Under the pieces are notes generated by a model, which worked only from the letters and a program-made list of their open reading frames with translations, made no database searches and was not told the DNA's origin. A program made the translations under genes and the position numbers. Shown one piece after another: positions 1-13,357 of a DNA stretch of 64,000 bases (the first letter of the stretch is position 1; the number at the start of each line of letters is the position of its first letter). Origin of the DNA: Zoroaster sp. YZ-2022 (Eukaryota; Echinodermata; Asteroidea; Forcipulatida; Zoroasteridae); the NCBI GenBank assembly GCA_029582265.1, contig CM055822.1, positions 44,379,936-44,443,935 of the forward strand, read 5' to 3'.

Positions 1-35
1 CCTATACGCTATGCGTGCGCAGAAGTGACGAATAG

Positions 36-278
36 GCGACCTCATTTTTTTTCATAGTGACGAATAAGTTCAAGCCATCGTTACACATAGAAAATCAACA
101 TTTTAAACAAAGTAAACACAGTAAATTACCAACCAGGTACTTATTAACACTTGGATGATAAAACGAAATGTGTTTTATGAAAAGCAAAAAACTAACAGCG
201 AAAATCTGTCCGACTTAAAGCATGATTTACTCGTAACGCACTTTTTTCCCGATTCGTCACTATGAGAAAAATGCGACG
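36..278. repeat. Palindromic MITE-like element
   Basis: A segment near 36-70 containing CATAGTGACGAATA is matched in inverted orientation by a segment near 250-278 containing GATTCGTCACTATG. Both arms carry a T-rich or A-rich run and a GCGAC motif at the outer edge. This gives a roughly 240-bp foldback with AT-rich filler and no coding potential. The superfamily and target duplication are not clear. Confidence 0.5.
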
Positions 279-814
279 AATTTATATGCATTTGTATTCT
301 GAAAAATAATTTATTTTGGACTATTTTGAAATTATAAGATAATGGCAATTCTTTAGTGCAGAAATCATATTTTATCCTGGCTTTATGAAATACTCATGTT
401 CCATCCACGTACCAAAGCGAAATGCACAACATACGAGGTCAGTTTATTCTCAATAGTGTTGCATTAATTCGCAATAGTAGGCTATTGTTAATTTGCGTAT
501 GATTTGAGCTTTGGGTGGCCTAGTCTCGGCACAAGTCTCCCTTCTATACCACTGTTACTTCAGCACACGTTCTTGTTATTAAATGTATATAAGAATTTAC
601 CCCCACACTCCAAACCACAAGTACCTCTTATCCAAAATATCTAAGATTGGTACCTCTACTAACTTCTCATCAAACTAACAGCCGTATATTATATTATAAT
701 TCGGTAATTTTATAATCAGGTAATTAAGAATATTGTACCTTCCCATTAAGCAAACAATAACGGAGAAATAAGGATTTATTAACACAGAAATATACATATT
801 TAACCTATGTTCAG
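279..814. other. Non-coding AT-rich stretch
   Basis: No gene or structured repeat is recognised. The stretch ends in a pyrimidine-poor but AG-terminated splice acceptor at 813-814 that opens the first visible exon of the downstream host gene. Confidence 0.4.
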
Positions 815-2658
815 GTGAAGCTTTCTCTGTATGATCACACTGGGGTCAAAGTTGAGTTGATATTCAATGGAAGCGAGTCAGACATCTTAAGCTGGTTCGA
901 TAAGGAGCGCCTTATGTCATCTCCCTGGAATGACCTCAATTCGACGACTACAAATTACTTCTCTGTTGTTGGTGATGTTGATCGAGTGTAAGTAAAGACC
1001 ATTTTATACACGATTTTTCACTCAACGTGCTGAGTTCTCACGGAAATATCCGACATTGTTGGTAGATCAATGTTGGTTATCAGATTTCTGAACGTGGGGG
1101 AGGGGGGGGGTTCTCTCTATATTTTGCATACGTCATGGCAACAAAACAATGGGAGAGACAAGAATGAGGCGGGGCATGATAAAACAGTGGGGCATAACTA
1201 TGCTTTTTACATCGGCATACCAAAAAAAAAAGAAAAGGTTTGGACCAATTGCCCTTCCCCCAATAAATCATTTTAATAGAGCTTTAGAACTTGAACTAAC
1301 ATTTCAACTTTTTCTTCTTTTCTTAAAAACATTCAGCACACGACGGTTCTTCGTCAATAAAGTATATATCCGCTGTTCTGAGGACGCTGGGTGGCTGATT
1401 GTAGTTGATGCATCATCATTTTGCCCTTGGGAAAAGAGCAGTCCTATATACCCTGTCATACTATACAGCACAACCACAGGCGCAGTCATCTGGAACGATG
1501 CTGTAAATGGTAAAGAACAAATATTATACATTTATCGCTCGTGTTTACCGCTATTTTACCGGAAATTATCTGAAAATGTTGGTTTGATTGAAACATCGAT
1601 AATTCTCATATTATCGATGAAGAATTTATGACAGGACGAGTGTAAATGTATGAGGGGCCATTTGTGTTCCCCCAGTGGGCCGGCTTAGGCTTTTCACAAA
1701 TCGAGACAAAGGGAGTTCGGACAAAATAATTTGTAAAATATTTTACCTTGGGTTGGAATAATAAAACGTATGTTGTTTAGTTTCTTTACAATATTTACTA
1801 ATATGGTGAAAAGTTATTGATATAATATTGATATTTGTTTTACAGTCCCTCTTTAAATATTAAAACCCTTTTAAAGGGTCTATGAAATAAAACAAATTAT
1901 TCATATGTCACTGCAACGGTCTGTCGGATAAATAAACCTATAATCCCGGCCAAATTTCGCTTCCCCCCCCCCCCGCCCACTGTCAATGTTGGCTCTCATT
2001 GCGCGGTCTGCGCTCCAGCGGAGATAACAACATGGATGGGGGAGCGGCGGACAGGGGAGGGTATATTTATTGCCACGTGTCCCAACTATTTTGGCCGGGA
2101 TTGTAGCTTCAATATAGTTTCATAAGGTGAAACGAACTCATGGTTTGATTTTCCTACTCATAAACTGTCCAGATATCGAGCGGTGCACCACAAAAGCACC
2201 TCAGAATAAATGGCGCCATAATGTATGCAAAGTATTTCTCATTTTAGTTCAAATGAGAAATACGGCCAAGATAACCAGGATATTTGTCATCATAAAACAG
2301 TAGAAAGTCAAAATAAAGGAACCGAGTCTTGTCAATGGGATTGATATTTCAAAACTAAACAAATGTTGAAGTTTTATTTATTTTATATTTTTTAAATTTT
2401 CATTTGAACATTGATAATTTGCTGTTTCAACAGGAAGGTATCTCAGTTCCCACCTTCAGCTCCTTATTCGGGCGAATAAGCATAAATTATTATTATTTTT
2501 TTTAAAGTACATCAAAACTGGATCCCTTTCATTATGATTATGATTTTTCGTGGAAATATAAATGTATAATTTTTTTTGTCTATTTCCATTTCAATTTGTT
2601 TGCAGCTGGAACGATAGGCAAGGCAGATTACTTGACCATCCACGTTGATACTGAGTGA
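815..2658 (+). CDS. 3' end of a spliced host gene, function unrecognised
   Basis: Three exons join in consistent phase. Exon 815-987 (173 nt) is preceded by AG and followed by GTAAGT. Exon 1337-1509 (173 nt) starts after TTCAG and ends before GTAAAG. Exon 2606-2658 starts after TTTGCAG and ends in TGA. The phases fit: exon 1 leaves two bases of a codon and exon 2 supplies the third, then exon 2 leaves one base and exon 3 supplies two. The peptide has short motifs such as ILSWFDKERL, RRFFVNK and DAGWLIVVDAS and two cysteines (IRCSED, SFCPWE). It looks like one compact, possibly extracellular, beta-rich domain ending at the C-terminus. I do not recognise the family with confidence. Upstream exons lie outside the window. 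Matching splice phase across three exons is the main reason to believe the model. Confidence 0.6.
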
Positions 2659-2944
2659 GGTAGGCCTAATGACCATAAACTGATCATAGAATTTGTGTAT
2701 GGCTAAGTAATTACACAGATTAGAGAACTAAGCCTTTTTTTCATCCCCCTCCACAATTTGTCCAATGTTAATTCAATATTCACAATGTGAGACTTATAAA
2801 TCATGTTGACAGCATTAAGTTAATTAATTTGATAGAATGATTACAAGAAGCTCATCAGTGGCGTGTCCAGAAGGCGGTATATAATCCCCCCAATAAAAGA
2901 GAGACAAAGAGGAAATTCACAATATAACAAATATCAGTACAATA
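2659..2944. other. Non-coding, nothing recognised
   Basis: This is the 3' flank of the host gene. No second gene, RNA gene or clear repeat is visible. Confidence 0.3.
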
Positions 2945-3120
2945 TTGCTGAATGTAGTGGAGATGAAAATAATATCCCACATGATAAGGTCATATTACCG
3001 TTGCTGCTGCATACATGAACCAGTAATTGTCAGTCACTGTATTCATCTTAAACTAGGACACCGATTTCCTGCCCTATTGAAAGCCTGCTCAGATTGTGAT
3101 GATATTGTCCTTTTAACAGG
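2945..3120. repeat. Partial copy of interspersed MITE family A
   Basis: The stretch from about 2960 to 3118 closely matches 39808-39955, sharing for example CATGATAAGGTCATATTACC and TTAAACTAGGACAC. It ends in the family's GATATTGTCC terminus. The left inverted terminus seen at 39742 is missing, so this copy is 5'-truncated. Confidence 0.7.
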
Positions 3121-3661
3121 AAGGTTTAACTGCATTGTTAATGTTAGCAAAACTGCTTCTACGAGAATGCTTTACTCTCTTTGAATCAAAATAAACATTA
3201 AACAACCATCCTGTAAATGTTTCAGCTTAGTATTTTAAAAGTAAACTTAATACTCTCCTTTTATTTATTGTAATTGTAGTTATTACTTAATAATTAATGT
3301 TTGTATCGACAAACTAATGTTATCACGTACTGTTATGTTAATTTTTGTTGATGTAATTTGATCACTTTTCAACATATCATTATAGGAAGGCTTTAAGCAT
3401 ATATCCATAATTGACCTTTCCCCGTTGTTAGAGAGTTTCTGTCATGATGAAATTAAACAACATAAGTTTTATTATCTGATTACTCACGGTAAAATGAATA
3501 TTGTAAAACAAATTTTCTCCAATGCCCTTTTGTCTCATATTCAGAAATGTCTGTAGTCCACTAGGGCAACAAATAGTCCTAACACGTGCAACAACGTTGA
3601 TATGTTCGGCATTTATTACACAATTATTGTGACCTATTATTTGTTTCCCTCAGTGGGTAAT

Positions 3662-4333
3662 GCCCCTGTCCCACTTAGGCGATTTTTTAAAGGTAACTAC
3701 AGGCGACCAGGCTGTCACTATATGGTCGCCAGGGTGTCGCCTGTATGATCAGGAGTAGTCTCCTCAGTCGCCCAAAGAGTCGTAGCCTCTTTCTGGTCGC
3801 CGCGGGATTTTCAAAATGTTCAAACATTTTCGGAGACAGTGGGATTGACGCCAATGAGCGTAGCTTGACTACTGACGTAGGTGCTGTCGTACGTTGTCGC
3901 CAGGTGACGTAGGTTGTCGCCGGTGCTGACCTCGGTGAATTCTATTGTCGACTACTACGTCAACCTACGTCAACCGGCAACAGGTACTGGAGTCAAGAGA
4001 ATTCAAGTGAATTCTCTTCATTTGTCTTCAGTTGTCTTCATTTGTCGCCGACAGGGTCGTAGCTTGTCGTAGCTTGTCGCGGGTGGACGTAGGTTGACTT
4101 CGGTTGTCGCCTGTGTGGTCGTAGGTTGTCGTAGGTGTGGTCGTAGGTGGTCGTCCTTAGTCGCGACGATTGGGTCGCCGGTTGTCGGTAGCTTGCCGTA
4201 GCTTGACGTCGACTATGTGGTAGGTTGTTGTAGCTTGTCGTAGGGGGGTCCAGTCGCCGGTTTTTCGGCGACCTGCTACGACTATGACGGTCGCCGGCAG
4301 TCGCCTAAAAAGTCGCCCAAGTGGGACAGGCCC
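3662..4333. mobile_element. GTCG-rich palindromic DNA element (MITE)
   Basis: The left end reads CCCCTGTCCCACTTAGGCGA and the right end, reverse-complemented, reads GGCCTGTCCCACTTGGGCGA, giving inverted termini of roughly 30 bp with few mismatches. The interior is full of short GTCGTAGGTTGTCG-like repeats in both orientations. It has no coding capacity, so it looks non-autonomous. A target duplication could not be fixed and the superfamily is unassigned. Confidence 0.75.
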
Positions 4334-6677
4334 TTTAGCTTTTCTGAATTCGAGACAATTGGGGATTCTTAATAATAGTAAAATATGACTTTTTAATAAT
4401 AGCTTACTGTGAGATTTGATAATAAAACGTTTGATTTTTAGTCATAACCTCTCTCATAATAGGAAAAGGTCAAGTGTGCGGTTTAAATGTTATTATGATG
4501 TCATTCACGAGTAAATAGTGAAAATGTATTCAGATCGTGTGTACTCATTCAAATGTTGAATTAAGTAAAGATCGAGTGCTCTTTCCTAAATTCAAATTAA
4601 AATAATTTTCTCTTTTTAAATGGAGAAACCGCATACAAACATATTATATAGGGAAGATTAATACCATCATCAGCTTTACAATTAGTTTTACATTAATATT
4701 CGAATATTTGGTTATTTTTTAATTACCAATATTGTGTACCTTATACCTAGATTTGCTGAACAAATACCTTGTCTTGGTAGATTGGTTAAACCCTCATATT
4801 AGTATTCTTATTTATAATTTTGTTAAGTTTCAGAAAATTATGATTTTTCATCGATGTTTTCAGCACTCTGGTATGAAAATCGTTCTGGATTATTAATAAA
4901 CGTTTTATATAATATTTGATGTGAATATTTAACTGGACAACTAGATTCACCGGCGAGTTTCTGTAAAATAGTGATAATAGTAAGAAAAAAGTCGAAGTGC
5001 GCCGTTAGACAATAGTACAATATTGTATACACTCTGCATGACTGAGATAAACCAAGTAATACTGACAGACCCTCTCCCTCCTCCACATATCCCGCTAAGA
5101 TATTTGACAAAGATCTGGAAATGTTAGGTTTGTTACCACGGGCATGCGATCGCACACTACTTCCAAGCTATAAAATGTCATAGGCTCATTATCATCATGT
5201 TTTTTTTTATGTACAACATTTAAATAATTCAACGTTCTTTTGGGAAATGAATTAGTCTTGCATCAATAAACGTCATATGTATTGCATCTGTTCTTTTGAT
5301 TATATTGCATGTCTTAAAATTTAAAAGGTTATTCTCATGAATAATAATGACCTATTATTAAGCATTGCTCAATATGAACACTTATAAAAGACTTAAGTTA
5401 ACACCACTGGTGTAAGTTTCTAATTACAATTCAATCATTTTGTTATTCTGAATTATCTATCCAAAACTGTATATCTTTAACTGAATGGAAGTAATTTATA
5501 CCAACTGAATCATTCTCAAACTTATTTTTCAAGCTTGTTTTTCTATAGTTTAATTATGTTTTATTGAGAAATAAAGTATTTTTGTATCAATGGTTGATCC
5601 TCAAAAAAAGACAATTTCACAGAGCTGCTATGCAGACAAACAGTTCCTTTTGTTTTGCAGAAATGTTTACTTATTAGGTCGTAAAAATATAAATGTAAAA
5701 TGTGTATACTTTGGTTTTGTCTGTTTCATGTTGTTTGACACACATTTCTGCTTATATTGTGTTCGATTCTATTCTTATGCAAAAGCTCAACTATAACACT
5801 TAACGTTTTCTTTGTAATTTTTAAAACAAAAAGTGTGCAATCTATTGTTGTACGTTAGCAGAATAATTTTGGAACTACTCCATGTGAGGGAGGCGTGGTT
5901 TATGTTGAAAGTACGTCACACTTACCATCTCACTGGATATAGTTTGTTTGCATCTATTGTATGCAAGAGTAGAAGTTTAATGAAGGTACAGATATTAATG
6001 TCTAAAAGTTTCAGACGGAAAATCACTCTAACTGCTAAACTATATGGACACTATATGCAAAAGATCTGTCACTAGTTTCATGAATTGATCATACTAAATT
6101 TCAATCTAAATATTTATTAGGATTTGAAGCTTTGCATTGTGGAAGTAACGTGGGAATTTGCGGTATCACCGTCTAAACAATATCTTAGGAGTTCCTTCCT
6201 CTAGAGTCGGGCATTATCCTGAAGACAAACAGAGTAAAGTGATGGATACGTCGAATTTCTCAAAGCCGATCTTCTCGATCTTATTATTACAACTCTAATT
6301 GCGAAACTATATAGACACTGCTTGCCTGTATAGCGAATTGGCGTTTTGTCTTTGACGGAATGCGCTTTACAAGAATGATTTATTATTATTATCAATAACT
6401 CCTAAGAGAGATTGTTTACATGGTGCTTCCGCAAACCTTACTCCTAAATATCGATTATTTATTAAATTACGTTGTTTGTTTTACAAATATTTATGAGAGT
6501 ATGCGACACCATCACAAAGATAACATAATGTTGTTTAAATACTACCTGATAAGACTTTTGGAAGTTCCAAAAGGAAAATAATAATAAGCACGGCTTTCGT
6601 AACGTTAAATTGGTTAAATTTATTATGTTTTATTACTATAGGTTTTCCAGGTCGATTTTGGCAAATAAAGAGCCAAT
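4334..6677. other. Non-coding host DNA
   Basis: AT-rich sequence with only short, unconvincing open frames on either strand. A short inverted match occurs around 6180-6410 (TATCTTAGGAGTTCC against CTCCTAAGAGAG). No gene, RNA or mobile element is claimed. Confidence 0.35.
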
Positions 6678-7976
6678 TTAAACGGCCTCAATGGACACTT
6701 AGTCCTGTGTAAAATACCGTGAACTTGCCGGCGATCTCACCGGAAACAATACAGCACTATAGTGTTACATTTCTATGGTCGGGAATAACTTTAAACAGCC
6801 ATGGACACTTGGCCCTATGTAAAATACGGTCAACTCACCGGAAACAATATAGCACTATACAGTTTTACGAAAAAAAACATTTCTAAGGTCGGGAATAACT
6901 TTTAAAGTTCTCAAGAGAGTCCGATACATTTATATCCAAATTAAAGCTTAGGTTCTCCCCTTTCGAAAAAAACCCACAATACTTTTGAATTTGGATAATT
7001 TCTTCATACCTTAAACGGCCTCCATGGACAGTTAACCCTGTGTAAAATACGGTGAACTTGCCTGCAATCTCACTGGAAACAATACAGCACTATACAGTGT
7101 TACCAAAAAAAAAAAAAAAATTCTGGGGTCGGGAATAACTTTTAAAGTTTTCACGTGAGGCCGATAAATTTATATCCAAATTAAAGCTTAGCTGCTCCAC
7201 TTTCGGAAAAAATACCATACCTTTGAATTTGGATAATTTCTTCATACCTTAAACGGCCTCCATGGACAGTTAACCCTGTGTAAAATACGGTGAACATGCC
7301 TGCAATCTCATCGGAAACAATACAGCACTATACAGTGTTACCAAAAAAAAAAAAAAAAAAATTCTGGGGTCGGGAATAACTTTTAAAGCTTTTAAGTTCG
7401 GCCGATAAATTTATATCCAAATTAAAGCTTAGGTTCTCCTCTTTCGGAAAAACACAATACTTTTGAATTTGGATAATTTCTTCATACCTTAAACAGCCTC
7501 CATGGACACTTAGCCTGCGATCTCACCGGAAACAATACAGTGTTACAAAAACATTTCTAGGGTCGGGAATAACTTTTATAGTTTTCAAGGAAGGCCGATA
7601 AATTTGTATCCAAATTAAAACTTAGCTTCTCCTCTTTCGGAAAAACACAATACTTTTGAATTTGGATAATTTCTTCATACCTTAAACAGCCTCCATGGCC
7701 ACTTAATCCTGTGTAAAATACGGTGAACTTGCCTGCGATCTCACCGGAAACAATACAGCACTATAGAGTTTTACGATTTTTTTTCTTCTAATGTCGGGAA
7801 TTACTTTTAAAGTTTTCAAGGGAGGTCGATAAATTTACATCCAAATTAAAGTTTAGCTTCTCCTCTTTCGGAAAAACGCCATACTTTTGAATTTGGATAA
7901 TTTCTTTATACCTTAAAAAGCCTCCATTGACACTTAGCCTGTGATCTCACCGGAAACAATACAGCACTATACAGTG
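6678..7976. repeat. Tandem satellite, unit about 238 bp, left part
   Basis: About six units each start near TTAAACGGCCTCCATGGACA (6678, 7012, 7250, 7490, 7683 and 7915, with a short partial near 6790). Each runs through CACCGGAAACAATACAGCAC, TCGGGAATAACTTTTAAAG and TTGAATTTGGATAATTTC. The array is cut by Polinton-1 inside the CTATACAGTG part of a unit and resumes on the far side at 23762. Confidence 0.9.
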
Positions 7977-8290
7977 AGTAGTATCTCAGATGCCGGTCCT
8001 AGGCCAAGTACCCAAAAATAGGCGTGGCTGAAGATGAGATTAAAAAAAGGGGAGGAGTAGTATGTTAGCTGGTCGTCGGAGACCAGTTGACCCTTTTATA
8101 GGCGTGGCTGAAGATGAGATTAAAAAGGGGGAGGGAGTAGCGTCACGAAAGGTTGTCGCTCGCGCGGCGGAGCGTATAGGTATAGGTCCAAAAAACGATG
8201 TAAAATCCCCACGAAAAAAAGATATTGAAAATCAGACTTAAAAAACTGAAAAAACTAAATAAGATTATGTAGATTAATAGTAAAGATAGT
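7977..8290 (+). repeat. Left TIR of Polinton-1
   Basis: Matches the reverse complement of 23345-23761. It has two terminal modules: an outermost one from 7977 and a second starting AGTAGTATGTTAGCTGG at about 8056. Each ends in GGCGTGGCTGAAGATGAGAT plus a purine run. The inner part (CGTCACGAAAGG, then GATATTGAAAATCAGAC) continues to the PolB start codon. Confidence 0.9.
8093..8100 (-). promoter_or_regulatory. Outward-facing TATA-like box in left TIR
   Basis: TATAAAAG read on the minus strand, pointing out of the element toward the satellite. The equivalent boxes in the right TIR (23556 and 23636) also point outward. Promoter function is an inference. Confidence 0.35.
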
Positions 8291-11200
8291 ATGGAAGAGA
8301 GAAGAAAATATTTATCAAAGTGGACGTTAACGGAATTGAAAGAGTTTGCGCGAGAACACAGACCATTATTTCTTGTGCAAAACCCCAAGGGTAAAGTTGA
8401 TAAACGTTCTTATTACGAATCGGTAAAACATGTATAAAACGGGATAAACCAAGGCCATTGTATAAATTAAATTTAGCCGAACTGAGAGAGCGTATAGCTT
8501 CTGAAAATATTGAGCTACCTCAACGCGGCATCGGAAAAAGAGGGCAGTTGTTGAAACAAGACTACATCGCCGCCATTAAAAGGTTTTACGGTCAAGAAGA
8601 AGAGTTAGCTTTTGTCGAACCACCGGTTGACGGCGGTTCATGGTTACGTCAACGAAAAATGACCGTTCCGCTAAATCGTAGCAAAGAAAAAGATTTAAAC
8701 ATTTTTGGGAGGCGGTAAAACCAAAGATTAGAGCCAAGTTTGGTATAGACTTGCGAGAATACAAGTCGTACAAGTTTATGATATATATATATACGTATTA
8801 ATTTACGTAAAGAAAAACTAGACGGTACGATCGATTACGACCAATCAATTTTTCATAATAATAGGCAAATTGTTTTATTTAATTTGGATAGTATCGAAAA
8901 TGTATTAAATACCGTTTTTTCCACAAATTCAAGTGGCTTTAGAAAAATGGACGCAAAGGGGTTCTGGATGGGAGATTGATCGTATCGTAGAAATGAGTAT
9001 TACTATCGCGAGATATCAACCTTTGAGAGGTGGTTCTTATATCGAGCTATGCGATTACATAAAAAATTAAAAAGCGTGCATCAACGTAAAAACAAAGACG
9101 ATAATTGTTTACGATGGGCGCTTCGTGTCGCTCGTTTTCACGTGAACAAAGAAAAAGGAATAAAAATAGAACATTCAGATAGACTCTCAACATACCCGAC
9201 AGAGGATGTCTTTAATTTTAATAATATCGAGGCTCCTACACCAATCAGTCAGATTAAGCGAGTAGAGAAACAACATGTTATCGCGATAAACCTGTTTGGT
9301 TACGAATCAAAATCAATACTAGTTTACAGACTCAGCGATCAACCCGCGGATATAGATCGTATTAATTTATTATTAATTCATAAAGAAGAAGAAATAAATT
9401 TCACTACGTTTGGATTAAAGATATAAATAAATTACTTTACGACCAAACGAAATACGAACATCGTCAACATTTTTGTTTGAGATGTTTACAGGGTTACTCG
9501 ACGGAAGCGTATCTTGAAAATCACGTAAAAATGTGTAAGGGAATAAACGACAGACCGACTAAGATTGTTTTGCCGGCCAAGGGTAAAAACGATACGCTAA
9601 AATTTAAAAATTTTCATAAAAAGATGAAAGTTCCTTTCGTCATATACGCCGACTTTGAAAGTATAATTAAAAATGTTGACGATGTGAATACAACGAGTAC
9701 TAAAAAACTGCAAGAACACGTTGTTTGCGGTTATTCGTACGTCATTGTTCCATGCGACGGTCAAACTCGCTCTTCGTTGTATACCGAGGAGAAGATGCAG
9801 CCGAGCATTTTGTAAATGAATTACAAAAAGAAGAAGAAAACATCAACGAGATGATTAAAAATCCTAAAAAAATGTTCATGACTGAAGAAAATGTAGAACA
9901 TTTCAAAAATGCTAAACAGTGTTGGATATGTGAAAAGGGATTTTTTGGAGGTGATGACAAGTTTAGCCAAGTACGCGATCATTGTCACATCACCGGTGAA
10001 TATAGAGGCGCGGCGCACGATTGTTGTAATTTAAAACTGAGTTTAAAGCCTAATGTAACTTTTATTCCGTTCGTATTTCATAATTTGCGAGGATACGACT
10101 CTCATCTCATTATGCAGGCCGCCAGTCAAACGCGAGGAAATCTAACGTGTATTCCAAACAATATAGAAAAGTATATTTCTTTTTCAATAGCGCAACTACG
10201 ATTTATCGACAGCGCTCAATTTTTACTAGCGTCGTTGGATCAACTCGTAAAATCCAACAACGTTTTTCCAATTACTAAAAAGTTTGAATCCGATTTACAA
10301 AAATGTTATCTTTTAAAACAAAAGGGTATCTATCCTTACGAGTACATGGATAGTTTTGAAAGATTTGAAGAAGTACAAGTTCCTCCGATAGAAAATTTGT
10401 ATAGTAGTTTAAACAACGTTAGTATTACAGAAGAACAATACGCGCATGCAATTGACGTTTATAACAAGTTTGATTGTAAAACTCTAGGAGATTATCACGA
10501 TTTGTATGTGCGTACGGATACTTGCTTATTGGCGGACGTGTTTGAAAACTTTCGCGCTACTTGTATGAAGCAATACGGTTTGGATCCGGCTAATTATTAC
10601 ACGAGTCCAGGATTGAGTTGGGACGCTTTGCTTAAACATTCAAAACAAACTTTAGATTTGTTTACGGATGTCGACATGCATTTATTTATAGAAAAAGGTA
10701 CTAGAGGAGGAACGTGTATGGCGAGTAAACGATACGCGAGAGCAAACAACCCCCATATACCCGATTACGATAAAACAAAACCAACGAGTTTTATACAATA
10801 TTTAGACGCAAATAATTTGTACGGCTATACGATGAGTCAACCTTTACCGACGGGTAATTTTAAATGGTTGACTAGTAAACAAATTGACATACTCTTCAAC
10901 AACGGATTAAAACGTGGAAAAGGATGCATTTTACAAGTTGATTTAGAATACCCTAAAGAATTACACGATTCTCACAATGCATATCCACTCGCGCCAGAAT
11001 CGTTGAGGGTACCAAAAGAATGGATGTCTGAATACCAACGAAAGTTATTAAACGACGAGCCAGCTCCAAACGTTGTAAAATTAGTTCCCAATTTATACGA
11101 CAAAACAAAATACGTTATTCATTATCAGAATTTACAATTATATTTACAACTCGGTATGAAACTGACTAAAATTCATCGCGTTTTAGAATTTGATGAATCG

Positions 11201-12047
11201 CCTTGGATGAAATCATACATTGATTTAAACACTCGGCTCAGAAAAAACGCAACGTCAGATTTTGAAAAAGATTTGTACAAACTCATGAATAATTCAGTTT
11301 TTGGAAAAACGATGGAAAATTTACGAAATCGCGTCAATGTGAATTTGAAGCGATTAAACGATGAAAAAGCAGAAAATCAAATTCGTACATTAATCGCAAA
11401 ACCAAATTTTGCCGAGGTTAGGATTTTTGATGTCGATTTAGCGGCGATTCCCATGCATAAAACGAGACTAGTACTCAACCGTCCAGTCTACGTAGGAATG
11501 AGCATACTTGAATTATCTAAAGCTTTTATGTACGATTTTTATTACAATCATTTAAAAAAGAAATACGACAACGCGTGTAATTTACTGTACACGGATACGG
11601 ATAGCTTGTTACTCGAGATTCAAACGAGAGATGTTTATAAAGATATGGAAAAAGACAAGCATTTATACGATTTTAGTAATTATAGCAAAGAACATTTTTT
11701 ACATTCTGAAGTTAATAAAAAAGTGATTGGTAAAATGAAAGACGAGACTGCGGGAACTCTAATCTCTGAAATTGTAGGTTTAAGACCAAAAAATGTATTC
11801 GATACTTTTATCGAATGAAATAGAACTAAGAAAAGCCAAGGGCGTTAAAAAACAAGTTTTAGAACAGGAAATTAAACACGAGCGATATAAACAGGTTTTA
11901 CGCGATTTAAAACCATTAAAACACAAGATGAATTTTATTAGAAATGAAAAACATAGATTATATACAACGCGAGTAAATAAAATATCACTATCTCCTTTAG
12001 ACACAAAGATATATATTTTAGAGGACGGAATACATACTCGTTCTTAA
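8291..12047 (+). pseudogene. Protein-primed DNA polymerase B, broken copy
   Basis: Homologous along its length to the intact PolB at 51717. The ATG at 8291 follows the end of the TIR. The frame is lost early (stop near 8436), again near 8703, near 8790 in a TATATA run and near 8925. A nonsense TAA lies near 9067, with further frame changes near 9399, 9765 and 11790. The longest surviving block (about 9770-11818) keeps the Cys/His endonuclease-VII-like segment ([12 protein letters not shown]), the exonuclease motif around [10 protein letters not shown], polymerase motif A ([11 protein letters not shown]), motif B (LMNNSVFGK) and motif C (YTDTDS). The exonuclease I motif (IYADFES) lies just before it at about 9646. 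With at least eight lesions no active enzyme is expected. It would have replicated the element from a terminal protein. Confidence 0.93.
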
Positions 12048-12096
12048 GGTCATTATAAAATTTCAGAATTAGCCTTAGCGGCTACGCTATAATTTT

Positions 12097-13082
12097 TTAA
12101 ATGGTAGGATTTTCCGTATCTCGAGGAATAATTTGTAATTATTCTCTTACAAAACTACGAGCGGGGCCCGCATCTAAACAATACAAGATGGGTTGATTCG
12201 GAGCTTTCATCGTTTTAGCTAATCTATAATTTTTTATACTCCATATAGGATCGGTTGCGCGACGTCTCGTATCTTTTTCAGCTTCACCGGTGCGTATAAA
12301 TATCGAACTAGACTGCTAGTTGGTATTCTTTTTTCTTTCCTTACAACTGACGAGGCAGGATTTTGTTCAACGACTTGCAATTTAATCGCATCTTTAGGTT
12401 TTAAATTAATGAGTCTGGTCGTTTCATTATTTAATGCTTTTACGACCGCGGGTAATCTTTTAACCCATTCTCTATTTCTCATATCCGTCGCTATTTCTTG
12501 CCCGTATTGATGAGAAAATATTCTTTCACCCAAAGTTCTATTAAATCGCTCTACTATACCCTGGGCTCTATGATTCCCGGCTTCGCTTCTTTGGATTTTT
12601 ACATTTTGTTTACTCATTAATACGTTAACGCTAGACATAAATTCTTTTCCAGGATCGACTTTTAAAATTTGTGGCCAAGTTAACGGCGAACGTTTATAAA
12701 TTTTCTCAAACGCTAGACCGACTTGAGCGGCGGTTTTATCGGTCAACGGTTCAGCTTCTTTACATCTGCTGGCTTCATCCACAACGGTTAACGCGTACTT
12801 GTACGTCTTTTTACCCATACTATCGTGCGGAAGAAACAATAAATCCACTTGATGAACCTCATTTGATTTTTCCAACGTACTATTTGAACTAGTTGGTCTA
12901 GGAATGTATTTAGGATAGGGTAAATAAATTTGCCACAGCGCTTGCTTTTTTATCCATCGTGAAACTAATTTTGTATTTACCTTTGTTTCTTTAGCTAATT
13001 TATTAATCGCGTTGAGACCTTTGTAATATCCTTTCGGACTATAATAGACGTCTCGTAGCTTTAGTTTTATTCGTTTATCCAT
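12097..13082 (-). pseudogene. Retroviral-type (DDE) integrase, C-terminal frameshift
   Basis: The open frame runs from the ATG at 13082 to 12234 (282 aa). An N-terminal helical, HTH-like part (INKLAKETKVN) is followed by an rve catalytic core with D80 (HQVDLLFL), D143 (KVDPGKEF) and E178 (GIVERFN). Near 12290 one base is missing relative to the Polinton-2 copy. The frame shifts and the basic C-terminal tail is lost; the homologous stop in the old frame is at 12097. The catalytic core is therefore complete but the DNA- or chromatin-binding tail is replaced by a short unrelated end. The gene converges on PolB, as in Polinton-2. Confidence 0.88.
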
Positions 13083-13106
13083 TTTTTAATATTGCGCAAT
13101 ATATTA

Positions 13107-13325
13107 TCATTCCGTAGAATCATTAGGCATAACCGACTTTGGTAAAATTCCTTGTTGAACTAACCACATTTGCGTCATCGAAGCCGCCGCAACCGTCGCG
13201 GTTAGTTTTATCCCGTCTTTTATATTCAACTTTCCTAAATTGGCTGGTTCTACGCTTAATACTTTTTACCGAGCATGCTGTATAAAACGGTAAAAAGCTG
13301 AATCGGCGATTGTTTTTGTATTCAT
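13107..13325 (-). pseudogene. Remnant of the 80-aa membrane protein
   Basis: Counterpart of 56494-56736. The ATG at 13325 is followed by a recognisable start (KTIADS), but the frame breaks within about 20 codons and again before a conserved half that still reads GKLNIKDGIKLTA and TQMWLVQQGILPKS in another frame, ending at 13107. At least two frame changes. Function unknown; the family has one hydrophobic segment. Confidence 0.7.
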
Positions 13326-13357
13326 CTTATTTTATACTTGTTAAATATATTTATTTT

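Noticed and set aside
4838..5155. 105-aa minus-strand ORF
   Set aside because: No motif, no splice context, AT-rich surroundings; fits chance.
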